Notes: generated by a model not told the origin, from the sequence alone. A stretch of 5,336 bases of DNA from an uncultured Sphingomonadales bacterium (GCA_903911985.1 CAIWFP010000319.1:1-5336); one strand, 5' to 3'. Positions 1 to 5,336 are shown, counted from the first letter of the stretch. A program made the numbers and translations.

Positions 1-60
1 AGCCCCAACCCTCCTTAAATCACAACCTCAAATCTGTGCCATTGGTGCTGACGGGGGACA
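1..60. mobile_element. Possible end of an insertion sequence (IS21-like terminus)
   Basis: These bases do not continue the permease reading frame in any sensible way: after the residues GVGVA the frame gives an unrelated 14-residue tail and a stop. Read on the minus strand, the foreign part begins TGTCCCCCGTCAGCACC at position 60. IS21-family elements start with TGT and end with ACA, which fits, but three bases are weak evidence. A purine-rich AAGGAGGGTTGGGG at 4-17 on the minus strand would suit a ribosome binding site for a transposase lying beyond the left edge. No transposase is visible. A deletion junction or an assembly break inside a repeat are alternatives. Confidence 0.35.
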
Positions 61-1058
61 GCAACGCCCACGCCAAGGCATAGGGCGTGGGTGCGGCCGG
101 TGCCGAATCTGCGCGCGATCGCGGGCAGTGCCAAGACGCCGAATATCGCGGTCGTCACGTTGAAGGCCGCATAAAGCAGCCCGACAAAATCCGCGCCGCG
201 ATTGTAGGCCGCCGAGGCTGGGTCTGTGGCGTGGAAGGCATATTGTGTGACCACCGGCGTCATGAACGGCCACATGATGAACAGCGCGAACCAGGTAAAG
301 AAGTGGATCACCGCCAGCCGCCGCATGCTTTGGGGCATATGCCGCAGATCAAACGCGATTTGCGCCATGGCGCAACGGGTGTGTGGGGGCTCGTTTGCCT
401 CGACGTGCCCTGCGAAGCGCGCCTGTTCCTCGGGGCTGAATTCGCGGATGCGCCACACTGTCCAGCCGACGCCGGCCAGCAGAATTCCACCCGCAAGCAG
501 CAGTGCAAGGCGCACCGAGGCGGGGACATCGCCGTGTGCCGCGTGGTTGGCGATATGCAGATGAGCCAGCAAAAACGGCAGCATGAATCCCACAACCGCA
601 CCAATGCAGCCAAGCCCGGCGTTGATGGCCAGACCCTGGGCGCGCTGCGCGGCGGGCACCATATCGCCCACGAAGGCGCGGAACGGCTCGATCACAACGT
701 TCAGGGCAATATCCAGCAGCCAATAGCAGCTGACCGCGACAATCAGCGAGGAGGCAAAACTCATGCCCGCCAGTGCCGCCGCCGCCAGTGCGCCCACCAT
801 GAAATAGGGACGGCGACGGCCGGAAAGGGGGCCCAGCCGCAGCCAGGTGGAATCACTGAAATGGCCGACCAGCGGCTGCACCAGCAGGCCGGTGACGGGG
901 CCGGCGATCATCAGGATGGGCAGGCGGTCAAGATCGGCCCCCAGCGTCTGGAAGATGCGGGCCATATTGCCCTGGACCAACGCGAAGGCGACGCCGCTGC
1001 CCATATTGGCAACCGACATGTCCAGCATTTTAAGGCGGCTAAGTGGTGGTTTATCCAT
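15..1058 (-). CDS. MFS sucrose-type permease, 3'-truncated (likely pseudogene)
   Basis: A major facilitator of the sucrose/SLC45-like symporter type, which would import sucrose or a related disaccharide across the inner membrane. Family marks are GLLVQPLVGHFSD at residues 57-69 and GPLSGRRRPYF at about 76-86, the loop between membrane segments 2 and 3 that resembles plant and bacterial sucrose carriers. About eight hydrophobic segments are complete; the ninth begins near HALCLGVGVA and is cut. The last 14 residues (VPRQHQWHRFEVVI) are not membrane-like and lie across the junction at 60/61. The protein is 347 residues against a usual 420-450, so segments 9-12 are missing and it is probably inactive. 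Start: ATG at 1058, chosen because GGAGAGG lies 4 bases upstream and the protein then begins MDKPPLSRLKMLDMSV; an upstream ATG at 1124 lies at the operator and is unlikely. Divergent to the lacI-type regulator, which probably controls it. Confidence 0.85.
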   Translation of the reverse strand: MDKPPLSRLKMLDMSVANMGSGVAFALVQGNMARIFQTLGADLDRLPILMIAGPVTGLLVQPLVGHFSDSTWLRLGPLSGRRRPYFMVGALAAAALAGMSFASSLIVAVSCYWLLDIALNVVIEPFRAFVGDMVPAAQRAQGLAINAGLGCIGAVVGFMLPFLLAHLHIANHAAHGDVPASVRLALLLAGGILLAGVGWTVWRIREFSPEEQARFAGHVEANEPPHTRCAMAQIAFDLRHMPQSMRRLAVIHFFTWFALFIMWPFMTPVVTQYAFHATDPASAAYNRGADFVGLLYAAFNVTTAIFGVLALPAIARRFGTGRTHALCLGVGVAVPRQHQWHRFEVVI

Positions 1059-1105
1059 GGATCCTCTCCGCATCGGTTTGGCGGTCTGTTTTGGCATTTG
1101 GGGCA

Positions 1106-1121
1106 ATGCAATTGATTGCAT
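1106..1121. promoter_or_regulatory. LacI-type operator, permease promoter
   Basis: ATGCAATTGATTGCAT is a perfect inverted repeat with 7-base arms and a 2-base centre. The size and symmetry are typical of LacI-family operators. It overlaps the proposed -10 box of the permease promoter at 1120-1121 and would cover the transcription start, a position suited to repression. A related site (11 of 16 bases the same) lies at 4545-4560 ahead of the GH68 gene. Binding by the adjacent LacI protein is inferred. Confidence 0.6.
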
Positions 1122-1147
1122 CATAGCGCATGGATGCGGTTTGATAA
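1120..1147 (-). promoter_or_regulatory. Putative promoter of the permease gene
   Basis: On the minus strand, TTATCA (1142-1147) and TATGAT (1120-1125) are separated by 16 bases. They match the sigma-70 -35 and -10 consensus at 4 of 6 and 5 of 6 bases. Transcription would start near 1113, giving a leader of about 55 bases to the ATG at 1058. The -10 box overlaps the inverted repeat at 1106-1121. Alphaproteobacterial promoters often depart from this consensus, so this is a candidate only. Confidence 0.45.
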
Positions 1148-1233
1148 GCCAAATTGGCCGGATCGCACCTAACTACGCGTCTGCGGGCTGGTGCTGGCGG
1201 CAAGAAATGGCGATGAGGCTATTGGTTGGAAAG

Positions 1234-1246
1234 ATTGCCTTGCAAT
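1234..1246. promoter_or_regulatory. Weak dyad upstream of lacI
   Basis: ATTGC-CTT-GCAAT is a perfect 5-base dyad around a 3-base centre, 63 bases before the lacI start. It uses the same ATTGC/GCAAT words as the operator at 1106-1121 but with the half-sites in the opposite order. It could be an autoregulatory site or chance. No convincing -35/-10 pair for lacI was found in 1150-1308. Confidence 0.2.
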
Positions 1247-1294
1247 TTCAAGCCGCACGCGGGAAAGCTCTTGGCTTCCGCACAGGCAGGAACC

Positions 1295-1312
1295 ATGCGC
1301 GACGCCTTATGA
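1295..1312 (+). CDS. Five-codon leader ORF (MRDAL) overlapping the lacI start
   Basis: ATG CGC GAC GCC TTA TGA. Its stop codon overlaps the lacI start codon in an ATGA (1309-1312), the usual geometry of translational coupling. It is preceded by GGCAGGA at 1285-1291, 3 bases from its ATG. The lacI ATG itself has no purine-rich stretch at a usable distance. A ribosome loading on the leader ORF and restarting at lacI would explain this. Translation of the micro-ORF is inferred; it may be chance. Confidence 0.3.
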   Translation: MRDAL

Positions 1313-2313
1313 CCAAAATCAGGAACATTAAGGAACTGGCGGATATCGCCGGGGTCTCCACCGGCACGGTTTCACGCGCGTTGGCCGATTCGCCTTTGAT
1401 CAGCGAAAAAACCCGGACCCGCATTCAGGCGCTGGCCAAGGAATATGACTTTCGGCCCAACATTATGGCCCGCAATTTGCGGATCCAGCGCACCGGCGCG
1501 ATCGGCGTGTTGATCCCCGTCGGGCACGAGACCGGCCAGCATATTTCCGACCCATTCTTCATCACCATGCTTGGCCTTATCGCCGATGCGCTGACCGAGC
1601 GGGGTTATGACCTGCTGCTTAGCCGGGTGATCCCCACCGATGGCGGCTGGCTTGACCGCTATGTCGATTCCGGCCGGGTGGATGGCGTTATCATTATCGG
1701 CCAGTCGGACCAGTCCGCGGTGCTGGACCGGGTGGCGGCGCGGTATCGCCCGCTGGTGGCCTGGGGTGCCCATGTTGAGGGGCAGGTGCATTGTTCTGTC
1801 GGGTCCGACAACCGCAAGGGTGGCGATCTGGCGGTCAGCCATCTGCTGGCGCAGGGGGCACAGCGCATCGCCTTCCTGGGCGACCCACGGGCTATTGAAA
1901 TCAGCGAGCGGCTTGAGGGCTGTCGCGACGCCATGGCCCGCCATGGGCTGGAAGACCGGCTGACGGTGGTGCCGGCGCATCTGATGCCCGAGGCGGCGCT
2001 TCCCGATATCGCCCGGTTCCTCGCCGCGACAGACCCGCGCCCGCAGGGGATCTTCGCGGCCTCCGACGTGATTGCCATGAGCGCCATGCGGGTGCTGGCC
2101 GATATGGGGCTTTCCGTGCCCGGCGACATGCGGGTAATCGGCTATGACGGGCTGGAAATGGGCGAGCATACGGTGCCGCGCCTATCGACCATCCGGCAGG
2201 ACCTGACGCAGGGCGCGGGGCATCTGGTCGACATGCTGCTGCGCCGCATATCCGGCGAGGATACCGCCTCGGTGGTTATGGCGCCCGAGCTGGTGGTGCG
2301 CTCGTCGAGCTAG
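1309..2313 (+). CDS. LacI-family transcriptional regulator
   Basis: A 334-residue DNA-binding repressor of normal family length, probably the local sensor for sucrose or a breakdown product. The N-terminal helix-turn-helix spans residues 5-25 (NIKELADIAGVSTGTVSRAL, near-canonical), followed by the hinge around FRPNIMARNLRIQ (48-60). The rest, from about residue 63, is a periplasmic-binding-protein-like effector domain. R201 (in ISERLEG) and D253 (in AASDVIAMSAM) fall where LacI/GalR proteins contact the sugar, and the GYDG motif ends at 281. Start: ATG at 1309 gives the standard N-terminus MTKIRNIKELADIAGVS; the frame stays open upstream to 847, but that part lies antisense to the permease and lacks regulator sequence. 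Divergent from the permease and convergent with the fructokinase, with which it shares a CTAG. Likely targets are the operators at 1106-1121 and 4537-4560. The effector is not deducible from sequence alone. Confidence 0.93.
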   Translation: MTKIRNIKELADIAGVSTGTVSRALADSPLISEKTRTRIQALAKEYDFRPNIMARNLRIQRTGAIGVLIPVGHETGQHISDPFFITMLGLIADALTERGYDLLLSRVIPTDGGWLDRYVDSGRVDGVIIIGQSDQSAVLDRVAARYRPLVAWGAHVEGQVHCSVGSDNRKGGDLAVSHLLAQGAQRIAFLGDPRAIEISERLEGCRDAMARHGLEDRLTVVPAHLMPEAALPDIARFLAATDPRPQGIFAASDVIAMSAMRVLADMGLSVPGDMRVIGYDGLEMGEHTVPRLSTIRQDLTQGAGHLVDMLLRRISGEDTASVVMAPELVVRSSS

Positions 2314-3275
2314 GGTTCAGCTGCCAGAGCCAGTGCCAGGGCGCCCAGCAGGCCGGAATCCGGGCCGAGGCCGGGTGCAACGATAACTTCATTTGGGTCG
2401 CCGACGAAATAGCCCTTGCCCGCCGCCACGGCCTGTGCGCGTATCTGTTCCAGAAGGCCGGGCGTTGCCATTACTCCGCCGCCCAGAACGATCCGGGCCG
2501 GCTCCATGACCGCCTGAAAGCTGACGATGGCATGGGCGAGATACCATGCGATGATGCGCTGCGCCGGATGATCGGCGGGCAGATCGGCGGGCAGATCGGC
2601 CGGCAGATCGGCCAACAGGTCGGACAGCGACTTGCCCCAGCGGGCGATGATCGCGGGGCCTGCCGCCAGCCCTTCCAGACAGGCGCCGTGAAACGGGCAG
2701 ATGCCGGGAAAGGCGAGGTCTTCGGGGTGGCGGGGCATGAAGATGTGCCCCATCTCCGGATGGGACAGGCCTTGGAGAAGCCTGCCGTCTCGCGCAAAGC
2801 CGCCACCGATGCCGGTGCCGACGGTGAGATAGAGCAGCGAGGCATTACCGGAAAGGCTGGCCCCGGCGCCCCAGCGCGCTTCGGCAAGCGCCGCGCCGTT
2901 AACGTCGGTATCGACGCCAACCCGGCAGGCAAAGGCCTTGGCGAAGGGGGTGACCAGATCGGTGTTGGCCCAGAAGGGTTTCGGCGTGCGGGTGATTTTG
3001 CCCCATGTCGGCGAGGTGGGCGACAGGTCCAGCGGGCCAAAGGAGCCGATGCCGATGGCTGAATAGGAAATGCCTAGCCGGGCAGCCTCGGTTCGCAGCC
3101 AGCTGACCGCCCCTCCCAGCGTTTCAGCCGGGGTGGTGGTGGCAATGGTGTGCCGTGCGACTATTGCCTCTCGCGCGGCATCGGGAGAGGGGCCAGAGGG
3201 TTCGCATTTGGCAATGCCGAGAACGAACTTGGTGCCGCCTGCCTCGATCAGTCCGTAATGTCCGGCCTGTGTCAT
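2310..3275 (-). CDS. ROK-family fructokinase
   Basis: An ATP-dependent cytoplasmic sugar kinase, most likely D-fructose to fructose 6-phosphate, feeding fructose released from sucrose into central metabolism. Residues 8-17 (GLIEAGGTKF) are the phosphate-binding loop in the form used by ROK fructokinases. DTDVNGAALAE at 122-132 contains the catalytic aspartate (D124 by family pattern). TVGTGIGGG at 151-159 is the second nucleotide loop. HPEMGH (172-177) with CPFHGAC (193-199) is the ROK zinc-binding signature; LGGGVM lies at 264-269. At 321 residues it is somewhat longer than the usual 290-305, partly because of an ADLP repeat at 222-235. Start: ATG 3275, with AGGG 7 bases upstream at 3283-3286, inside the end of the GH68 gene. 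Only 3 bases separate it from the GH68 stop, so the two are co-transcribed and probably translationally coupled. Glucokinase or mannokinase activity cannot be excluded, but the GH68 partner favours fructose. Confidence 0.9.
   Translation of the reverse strand: MTQAGHYGLIEAGGTKFVLGIAKCEPSGPSPDAAREAIVARHTIATTTPAETLGGAVSWLRTEAARLGISYSAIGIGSFGPLDLSPTSPTWGKITRTPKPFWANTDLVTPFAKAFACRVGVDTDVNGAALAEARWGAGASLSGNASLLYLTVGTGIGGGFARDGRLLQGLSHPEMGHIFMPRHPEDLAFPGICPFHGACLEGLAAGPAIIARWGKSLSDLLADLPADLPADLPADHPAQRIIAWYLAHAIVSFQAVMEPARIVLGGGVMATPGLLEQIRAQAVAAGKGYFVGDPNEVIVAPGLGPDSGLLGALALALAAEP
2570..2617. repeat. Four 12-bp tandem repeats inside the fructokinase gene
   Basis: On the plus strand the unit GATCGGCGGGCA occurs at 2570-2581 and 2582-2593, then as GATCGGCCGGCA (2594-2605) and GATCGGCCAACA (2606-2617), with decay into GGTCGG after that. 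The unit length is a multiple of three, so the coding strand reads repeated A-D-L-P at protein residues 222-235. The first two copies are identical, which suggests recent slippage. Copy-number change would add or remove four residues without breaking the frame. Confidence 0.9.
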
Positions 3276-3278
3276 GGA

Positions 3279-4487
3279 TCAGCCCTGTTCCGCGATGCTG
3301 CTTTGAGCAACCAGTGCTGTCTCGCCAGCGAGATGAAGGTGGAAGCGCGGCGCGGGTGTGCCACCAAAATGGGCGCGGCGCCAGCCGGCGTCATCCTGCC
3401 GCTCACCGGCGGCGACCTGTGGATAGTCGATAAAGCCCCATACCGCGAGATCGTCATCCACCCACCAGCTATAGGTCTGGTAGGCGGCGGCATCGGGGTT
3501 GGCGGCGACCAGCCCGGTACCATTCACTGGAACCCACGGGCCATCCATCGATCTGGCAACCATGGCGTAGAGTCCATTCGGCCCGCTCGGCCCGTCCGGC
3601 GCGAAGACTTTGCGCTGGGTGGACCAGAACAGGTAGTAATAGCCAGCGCGCAGGATGATGTGCGGCCGCTCGGCCTCGTTGTTGAGCCCATCCGTGCTGA
3701 CGAGGGGATCCAGCGCGTCCCAGCGCTCCAGTGTGGCATCGGCGGCGCGGGCAATGCCAACGCAGCCGTTCCACGCGCTGCTTGATTGCGCCAGCGAGGC
3801 GGTGAACAGGAGATAGGTGCTGCCATCCGCGGGGTCGTGAAAATGGGCAGGGTCGCGAAAGCCCTTGATGAAGCCGGGCGTGCTGTTTTCCTGGCTGACG
3901 CGCATGTAGCGGCGGTCGTCGGCGGCAAGGGATTCGCGGGGGTACGACCAGCCGATGATGCGGGCCGCGCCGCTGTCGGGGTCGATTTCCAGCGTGCCGT
4001 GGGTCTGGAACAGGCGCTGGGCGAAGCTGGCGCTGGATTCGTCGCGATAGCCCGCAACGGTGTAGAACAGGACGACTTCGCCGGAATTGGGGCCGTTGTC
4101 GGGCCAATAAAGCGCCGAGCCCGCCCATTCGCGGCTGCCGGGATTCAGACCGTCGGGCAGGGCGTTGCCGCAATCGCGCCACTGGCCATCGCGTTCGGTC
4201 ATCAGCCGGATGCGGGCCACGCCGTGGCGCGCCTCGGGATCGGGCAGAGCGGGGGCGGAGAGGACGAACCACACGCTCCATCCGCCGGCATACTGGCCAC
4301 CAAACCGCGCTGTGGAGCCATCGGCCAGCTGCAATGGCCATAGATCCCACAGGTCAAGGCCGGGCACGATGGGTTGCATATCGCCCGCACGGACAAGGGG
4401 GATGGTATTGGCGGGCTCGGCCCTGATCCGGGCGACATGTTCGCCCAGCCAGCGTGACGTTGCCTTCAAGGCCGTGGAGCCTGACAC
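3279..4487 (-). CDS. Glycoside hydrolase family 68 enzyme (levansucrase/beta-fructofuranosidase type)
   Basis: Acts on sucrose, releasing glucose and either hydrolysing the fructosyl group or transferring it to fructan. The 402-residue protein shows all three GH68 catalytic motifs of the five-bladed propeller: the nucleophile D48 in LWDLWPLQ, the transition-state stabiliser D212 in GFRDPAHF, and the acid/base E273 in NNEAERPHII. YYYLFWSTQRKVFAPDGPSGPNGLYAMV (283-309, key residues YYLF and GPNGLY) matches the Gram-negative branch. No hydrophobic signal segment is present, so it is predicted cytoplasmic, although some Gram-negative relatives (Zymomonas) are exported without a classical signal. 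Start: GTG at 4487, supported by GGGAGAAG 5 bases upstream; the frame stays open to 4868 but runs antisense over unrelated sequence, including the galK end. First gene of an operon with fructokinase (3-base gap). Whether it is a hydrolase or a polymerase cannot be told from these motifs. Confidence 0.92.
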   Translation of the reverse strand: MSGSTALKATSRWLGEHVARIRAEPANTIPLVRAGDMQPIVPGLDLWDLWPLQLADGSTARFGGQYAGGWSVWFVLSAPALPDPEARHGVARIRLMTERDGQWRDCGNALPDGLNPGSREWAGSALYWPDNGPNSGEVVLFYTVAGYRDESSASFAQRLFQTHGTLEIDPDSGAARIIGWSYPRESLAADDRRYMRVSQENSTPGFIKGFRDPAHFHDPADGSTYLLFTASLAQSSSAWNGCVGIARAADATLERWDALDPLVSTDGLNNEAERPHIILRAGYYYLFWSTQRKVFAPDGPSGPNGLYAMVARSMDGPWVPVNGTGLVAANPDAAAYQTYSWWVDDDLAVWGFIDYPQVAAGERQDDAGWRRAHFGGTPAPRFHLHLAGETALVAQSSIAEQG

Positions 4488-4492
4488 TTTTG

Positions 4493-4500
4493 CTTCTCCC
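4493..4500 (-). promoter_or_regulatory. Ribosome binding site that fixes the GH68 GTG start
   Basis: On the minus strand GGGAGAAG lies 5 bases before the GTG at 4487. It is the strongest Shine-Dalgarno-like sequence in this region. The in-frame ATG at 4523 is preceded by CATTCGGTCTT, which is not purine-rich, and coincides with the proposed -10 box, so GTG is preferred. Confidence 0.7.
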
Positions 4501-4521
4501 AAAAATCTCTTGGGGTGATGC

Positions 4522-4550
4522 ATAAGACCGAATGCACGATTGTTCAACAA
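4522..4550 (-). promoter_or_regulatory. Putative promoter of the GH68-fructokinase operon
   Basis: On the minus strand TTGTTG (4545-4550) and TCTTAT (4522-4527) are exactly 17 bases apart. They match the sigma-70 consensus at 3 of 6 and 4 of 6 bases. Transcription would begin near 4515, giving a leader of about 28 bases ahead of the GTG. The -35 box lies inside the palindrome at 4537-4553 and the operator-like site at 4545-4560. Weak as a consensus match; supported mainly by position. Confidence 0.35.
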
Positions 4551-4560
4551 TCGATTGCAG
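4537..4560. promoter_or_regulatory. Overlapping palindrome and LacI-type operator, GH68 promoter
   Basis: CGATTGTTCAACAATCG (4537-4553) is a perfect palindrome with 8-base arms around one central base. Overlapping it, CAACAATCGATTGCAG (4545-4560) shares 11 of 16 bases with the operator at 1106-1121, has the central CG common in LacI-family operators, and keeps the half-site ATTGCA. Both cover the proposed -35 box, so bound repressor would block the GH68-fructokinase operon. Which of the two symmetries the LacI protein reads is unknown; the odd-length palindrome might serve a different regulator. Confidence 0.5.
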
Positions 4561-4675
4561 AACTCGTTAAAAAGTGGAGCGGGTCGTAACCAGTGGTCGG
4601 ACGAATGAGGCCGTATTTGAAGCTGTTGATCGTGGCTGTTCAGCAGCGGGGGTTTCGCTCTGGGGCCTAGCGGGC

Positions 4676-4744
4676 CTTGCCAAACCGAAATTGAGGCAAG
4701 CTCTGCGCGGTTTGGAATGTTTCGCCAAATATCAAACCAAACCG
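4676..4744 (-). repeat. Alternative hairpin arms after galK (possible attenuator or 3' end structure)
   Basis: Plus-strand CCAAACCG occurs at 4680-4687 and 4737-4744, and its reverse complement CGGTTTGG lies between them at 4708-4715. The middle arm can pair with either flank (loops of 20 and 21 bases), so the two stems exclude each other. A third stem, CTTGCC (4676-4681) with GGCAAG (4695-4700), competes with the first. The galK stop is at 4732-4734, so one arm lies within its last codons. No run of T follows on the minus strand, so this is not a classical intrinsic terminator; a Rho-dependent end or mRNA-protecting structure is possible. Confidence 0.4.
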
Positions 4745-5336
4745 GCGCCCGGTCCGGCCTGTTCCACCAGCACCAGCGGCGCGCCGCCGCCGGGTGTGCG
4801 ATAGGTGAGGCCTGCCAATACCGTGGCCGCGCGGTGTTTGGGCAGAACCGCCACCACCGCGCCGCCAAAACCGCCCCCGGTCATCCGTGCGCCGCCCTCG
4901 TCACCGATCAGCGCCCGCAGTTCGGCCACCAGCGCGTCGATCGGCGGCAGGGTGATGGCGAAATCATCCCGCATGGAGGCATGGGATGCCGCGAACAGTT
5001 TCCCGAGCTTGGCAAAATCACCTGCCCGCAACGCGTCCGCCGCTTCGAGGGTGCGGGCATTTTCCGTAATGACGTGGCGGGCACGGGCGAATTCGATCGT
5101 CGAGAGTAGACCTTGGTGGCTTTCCAGCATCGGCAGATCCGCGTCGCGCAGTGCCGTCACCCGCAGTTTTGCCGCCGCCGCCTCGCAGGAGGCGCGGCGC
5201 TCGTTATAGTGCCCGTCAACCAGACCGCGTATCACGCCGGAATGGACGATGAGGATCGCCATGTCTTCCGGGATGGGCACAGGTGTCGCGGCGAGGCTGC
5301 GACAATCGATCAGCAGGGCATGGTCGGCGATGCCGC
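4732..5336 (-). CDS. galK: Galactokinase, C-terminal part (runs off the window)
   Basis: A GHMP-family kinase that phosphorylates galactose to galactose 1-phosphate in the Leloir pathway, in the cytoplasm. About 200 codons are visible, from GIADHALLIDCRSLAATPVPIPED at the right edge to the stop at 4732-4734. Recognition rests on HALLIDCRSL, IVHSGVIRGLVDGHYNERRASCE (HSGV, YNERR), and the GHMP motif 3, GARMTGGGFGGAVVAVLP, near residue 152-169 of the visible part, which is diagnostic for galactokinase. The galactose signature and the ATP-binding motif 2 belong to the N-terminal half, outside the window. The GTG at 5280 is internal, not the start. It is on the same strand as the GH68 operon but 244 bases upstream of it, with an intervening promoter and operator, so it is probably a separate unit. 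Confidence 0.93.
   Translation of the reverse strand, partial: GIADHALLIDCRSLAATPVPIPEDMAILIVHSGVIRGLVDGHYNERRASCEAAAAKLRVTALRDADLPMLESHQGLLSTIEFARARHVITENARTLEAADALRAGDFAKLGKLFAASHASMRDDFAITLPPIDALVAELRALIGDEGGARMTGGGFGGAVVAVLPKHRAATVLAGLTYRTPGGGAPLVLVEQAGPGAGLV

Noticed and set aside
28..273. Second minus-strand frame near the permease end, considered as a frameshifted C-terminus
   Set aside because: Its sequence is arginine- and proline-rich and not membrane-like, so it is not the missing permease segment.
87..1115. Long plus-strand ORF of 342 codons opposite the permease
   Set aside because: It is rich in H, R, Q and G with no family features and lies exactly antisense to a recognisable membrane carrier; a typical high-GC shadow frame.
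847..1308. Upstream extension of the lacI frame
   Set aside because: The added residues lie antisense to the permease start and carry no LacI-family sequence; the family N-terminus begins at 1309.
1372..2169. 265-codon minus-strand ORF opposite lacI
   Set aside because: Antisense to a clear LacI protein, with composition typical of a shadow frame and no recognisable domain.
4621..4731. Intrinsic terminator after galK
   Set aside because: Stems exist, but no run of T follows any of them on the minus strand.
4488..4868. N-terminal extension of the GH68 frame to 4868 (or ATG 4523)
   Set aside because: The first part overlaps the end of galK in another frame and is not GH68-like; ATG 4523 lacks a ribosome binding site, whereas GTG 4487 has a good one.
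1..5336. tRNA, rRNA or CRISPR array
   Set aside because: No cloverleaf, ribosomal RNA sequence or regularly spaced repeats were seen; the only tandem repeat is the 12-bp coding repeat at 2570-2617.

Overview
This 5.3 kb window is GC-rich bacterial DNA that looks alphaproteobacterial. The protein styles best suggest a sphingomonad (Novosphingobium/Sphingomonas-like), but that placement is an inference from gene content, not a demonstrated assignment. It holds a compact sucrose-utilisation locus with the end of a galactokinase gene beside it.

From left to right: (1) positions 1-60 look foreign to the neighbouring gene and may be the end of an insertion sequence. (2) A major-facilitator sucrose-type permease (15-1058, minus) reads normally from its start for about 333 residues, then breaks off inside its ninth membrane segment at position 60/61 and ends on a short unrelated tail. 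(3) A 250-base divergent control region (1059-1308) carries a minus-strand promoter overlapped by a perfect 16-bp inverted repeat. It also carries a weak dyad and a five-codon leader ORF just ahead of lacI. (4) A complete LacI-family regulator lies at 1309-2313 (plus). (5) It ends against a ROK-family fructokinase (2310-3275, minus), the two stop codons sharing one CTAG. The kinase contains a small in-frame tandem repeat. (6) A glycoside hydrolase family 68 enzyme (3279-4487, minus) lies 3 bases upstream of the kinase, so the two form one operon. (7) A 244-base intergenic region (4488-4731) has a likely promoter, a LacI-type operator related to the one at 1106-1121, and a set of mutually exclusive hairpin arms. 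(8) The C-terminal half of galactokinase (4732 to the window end, minus) runs off the right edge.

Working model: the permease brings sucrose into the cytoplasm, the GH68 enzyme lacks a visible signal peptide and splits (or transfructosylates) sucrose there, and the kinase phosphorylates the released fructose. The LacI protein would repress both transcription units through the related operators. In this copy the permease is truncated and probably inactive, so import would need another transporter. I do not see evidence for a wholly new system. The more unusual points are the disrupted permease, the cytoplasmic GH68-fructokinase pairing, the leader ORF coupled to lacI, the ADLP repeat and the alternative hairpins after galK.
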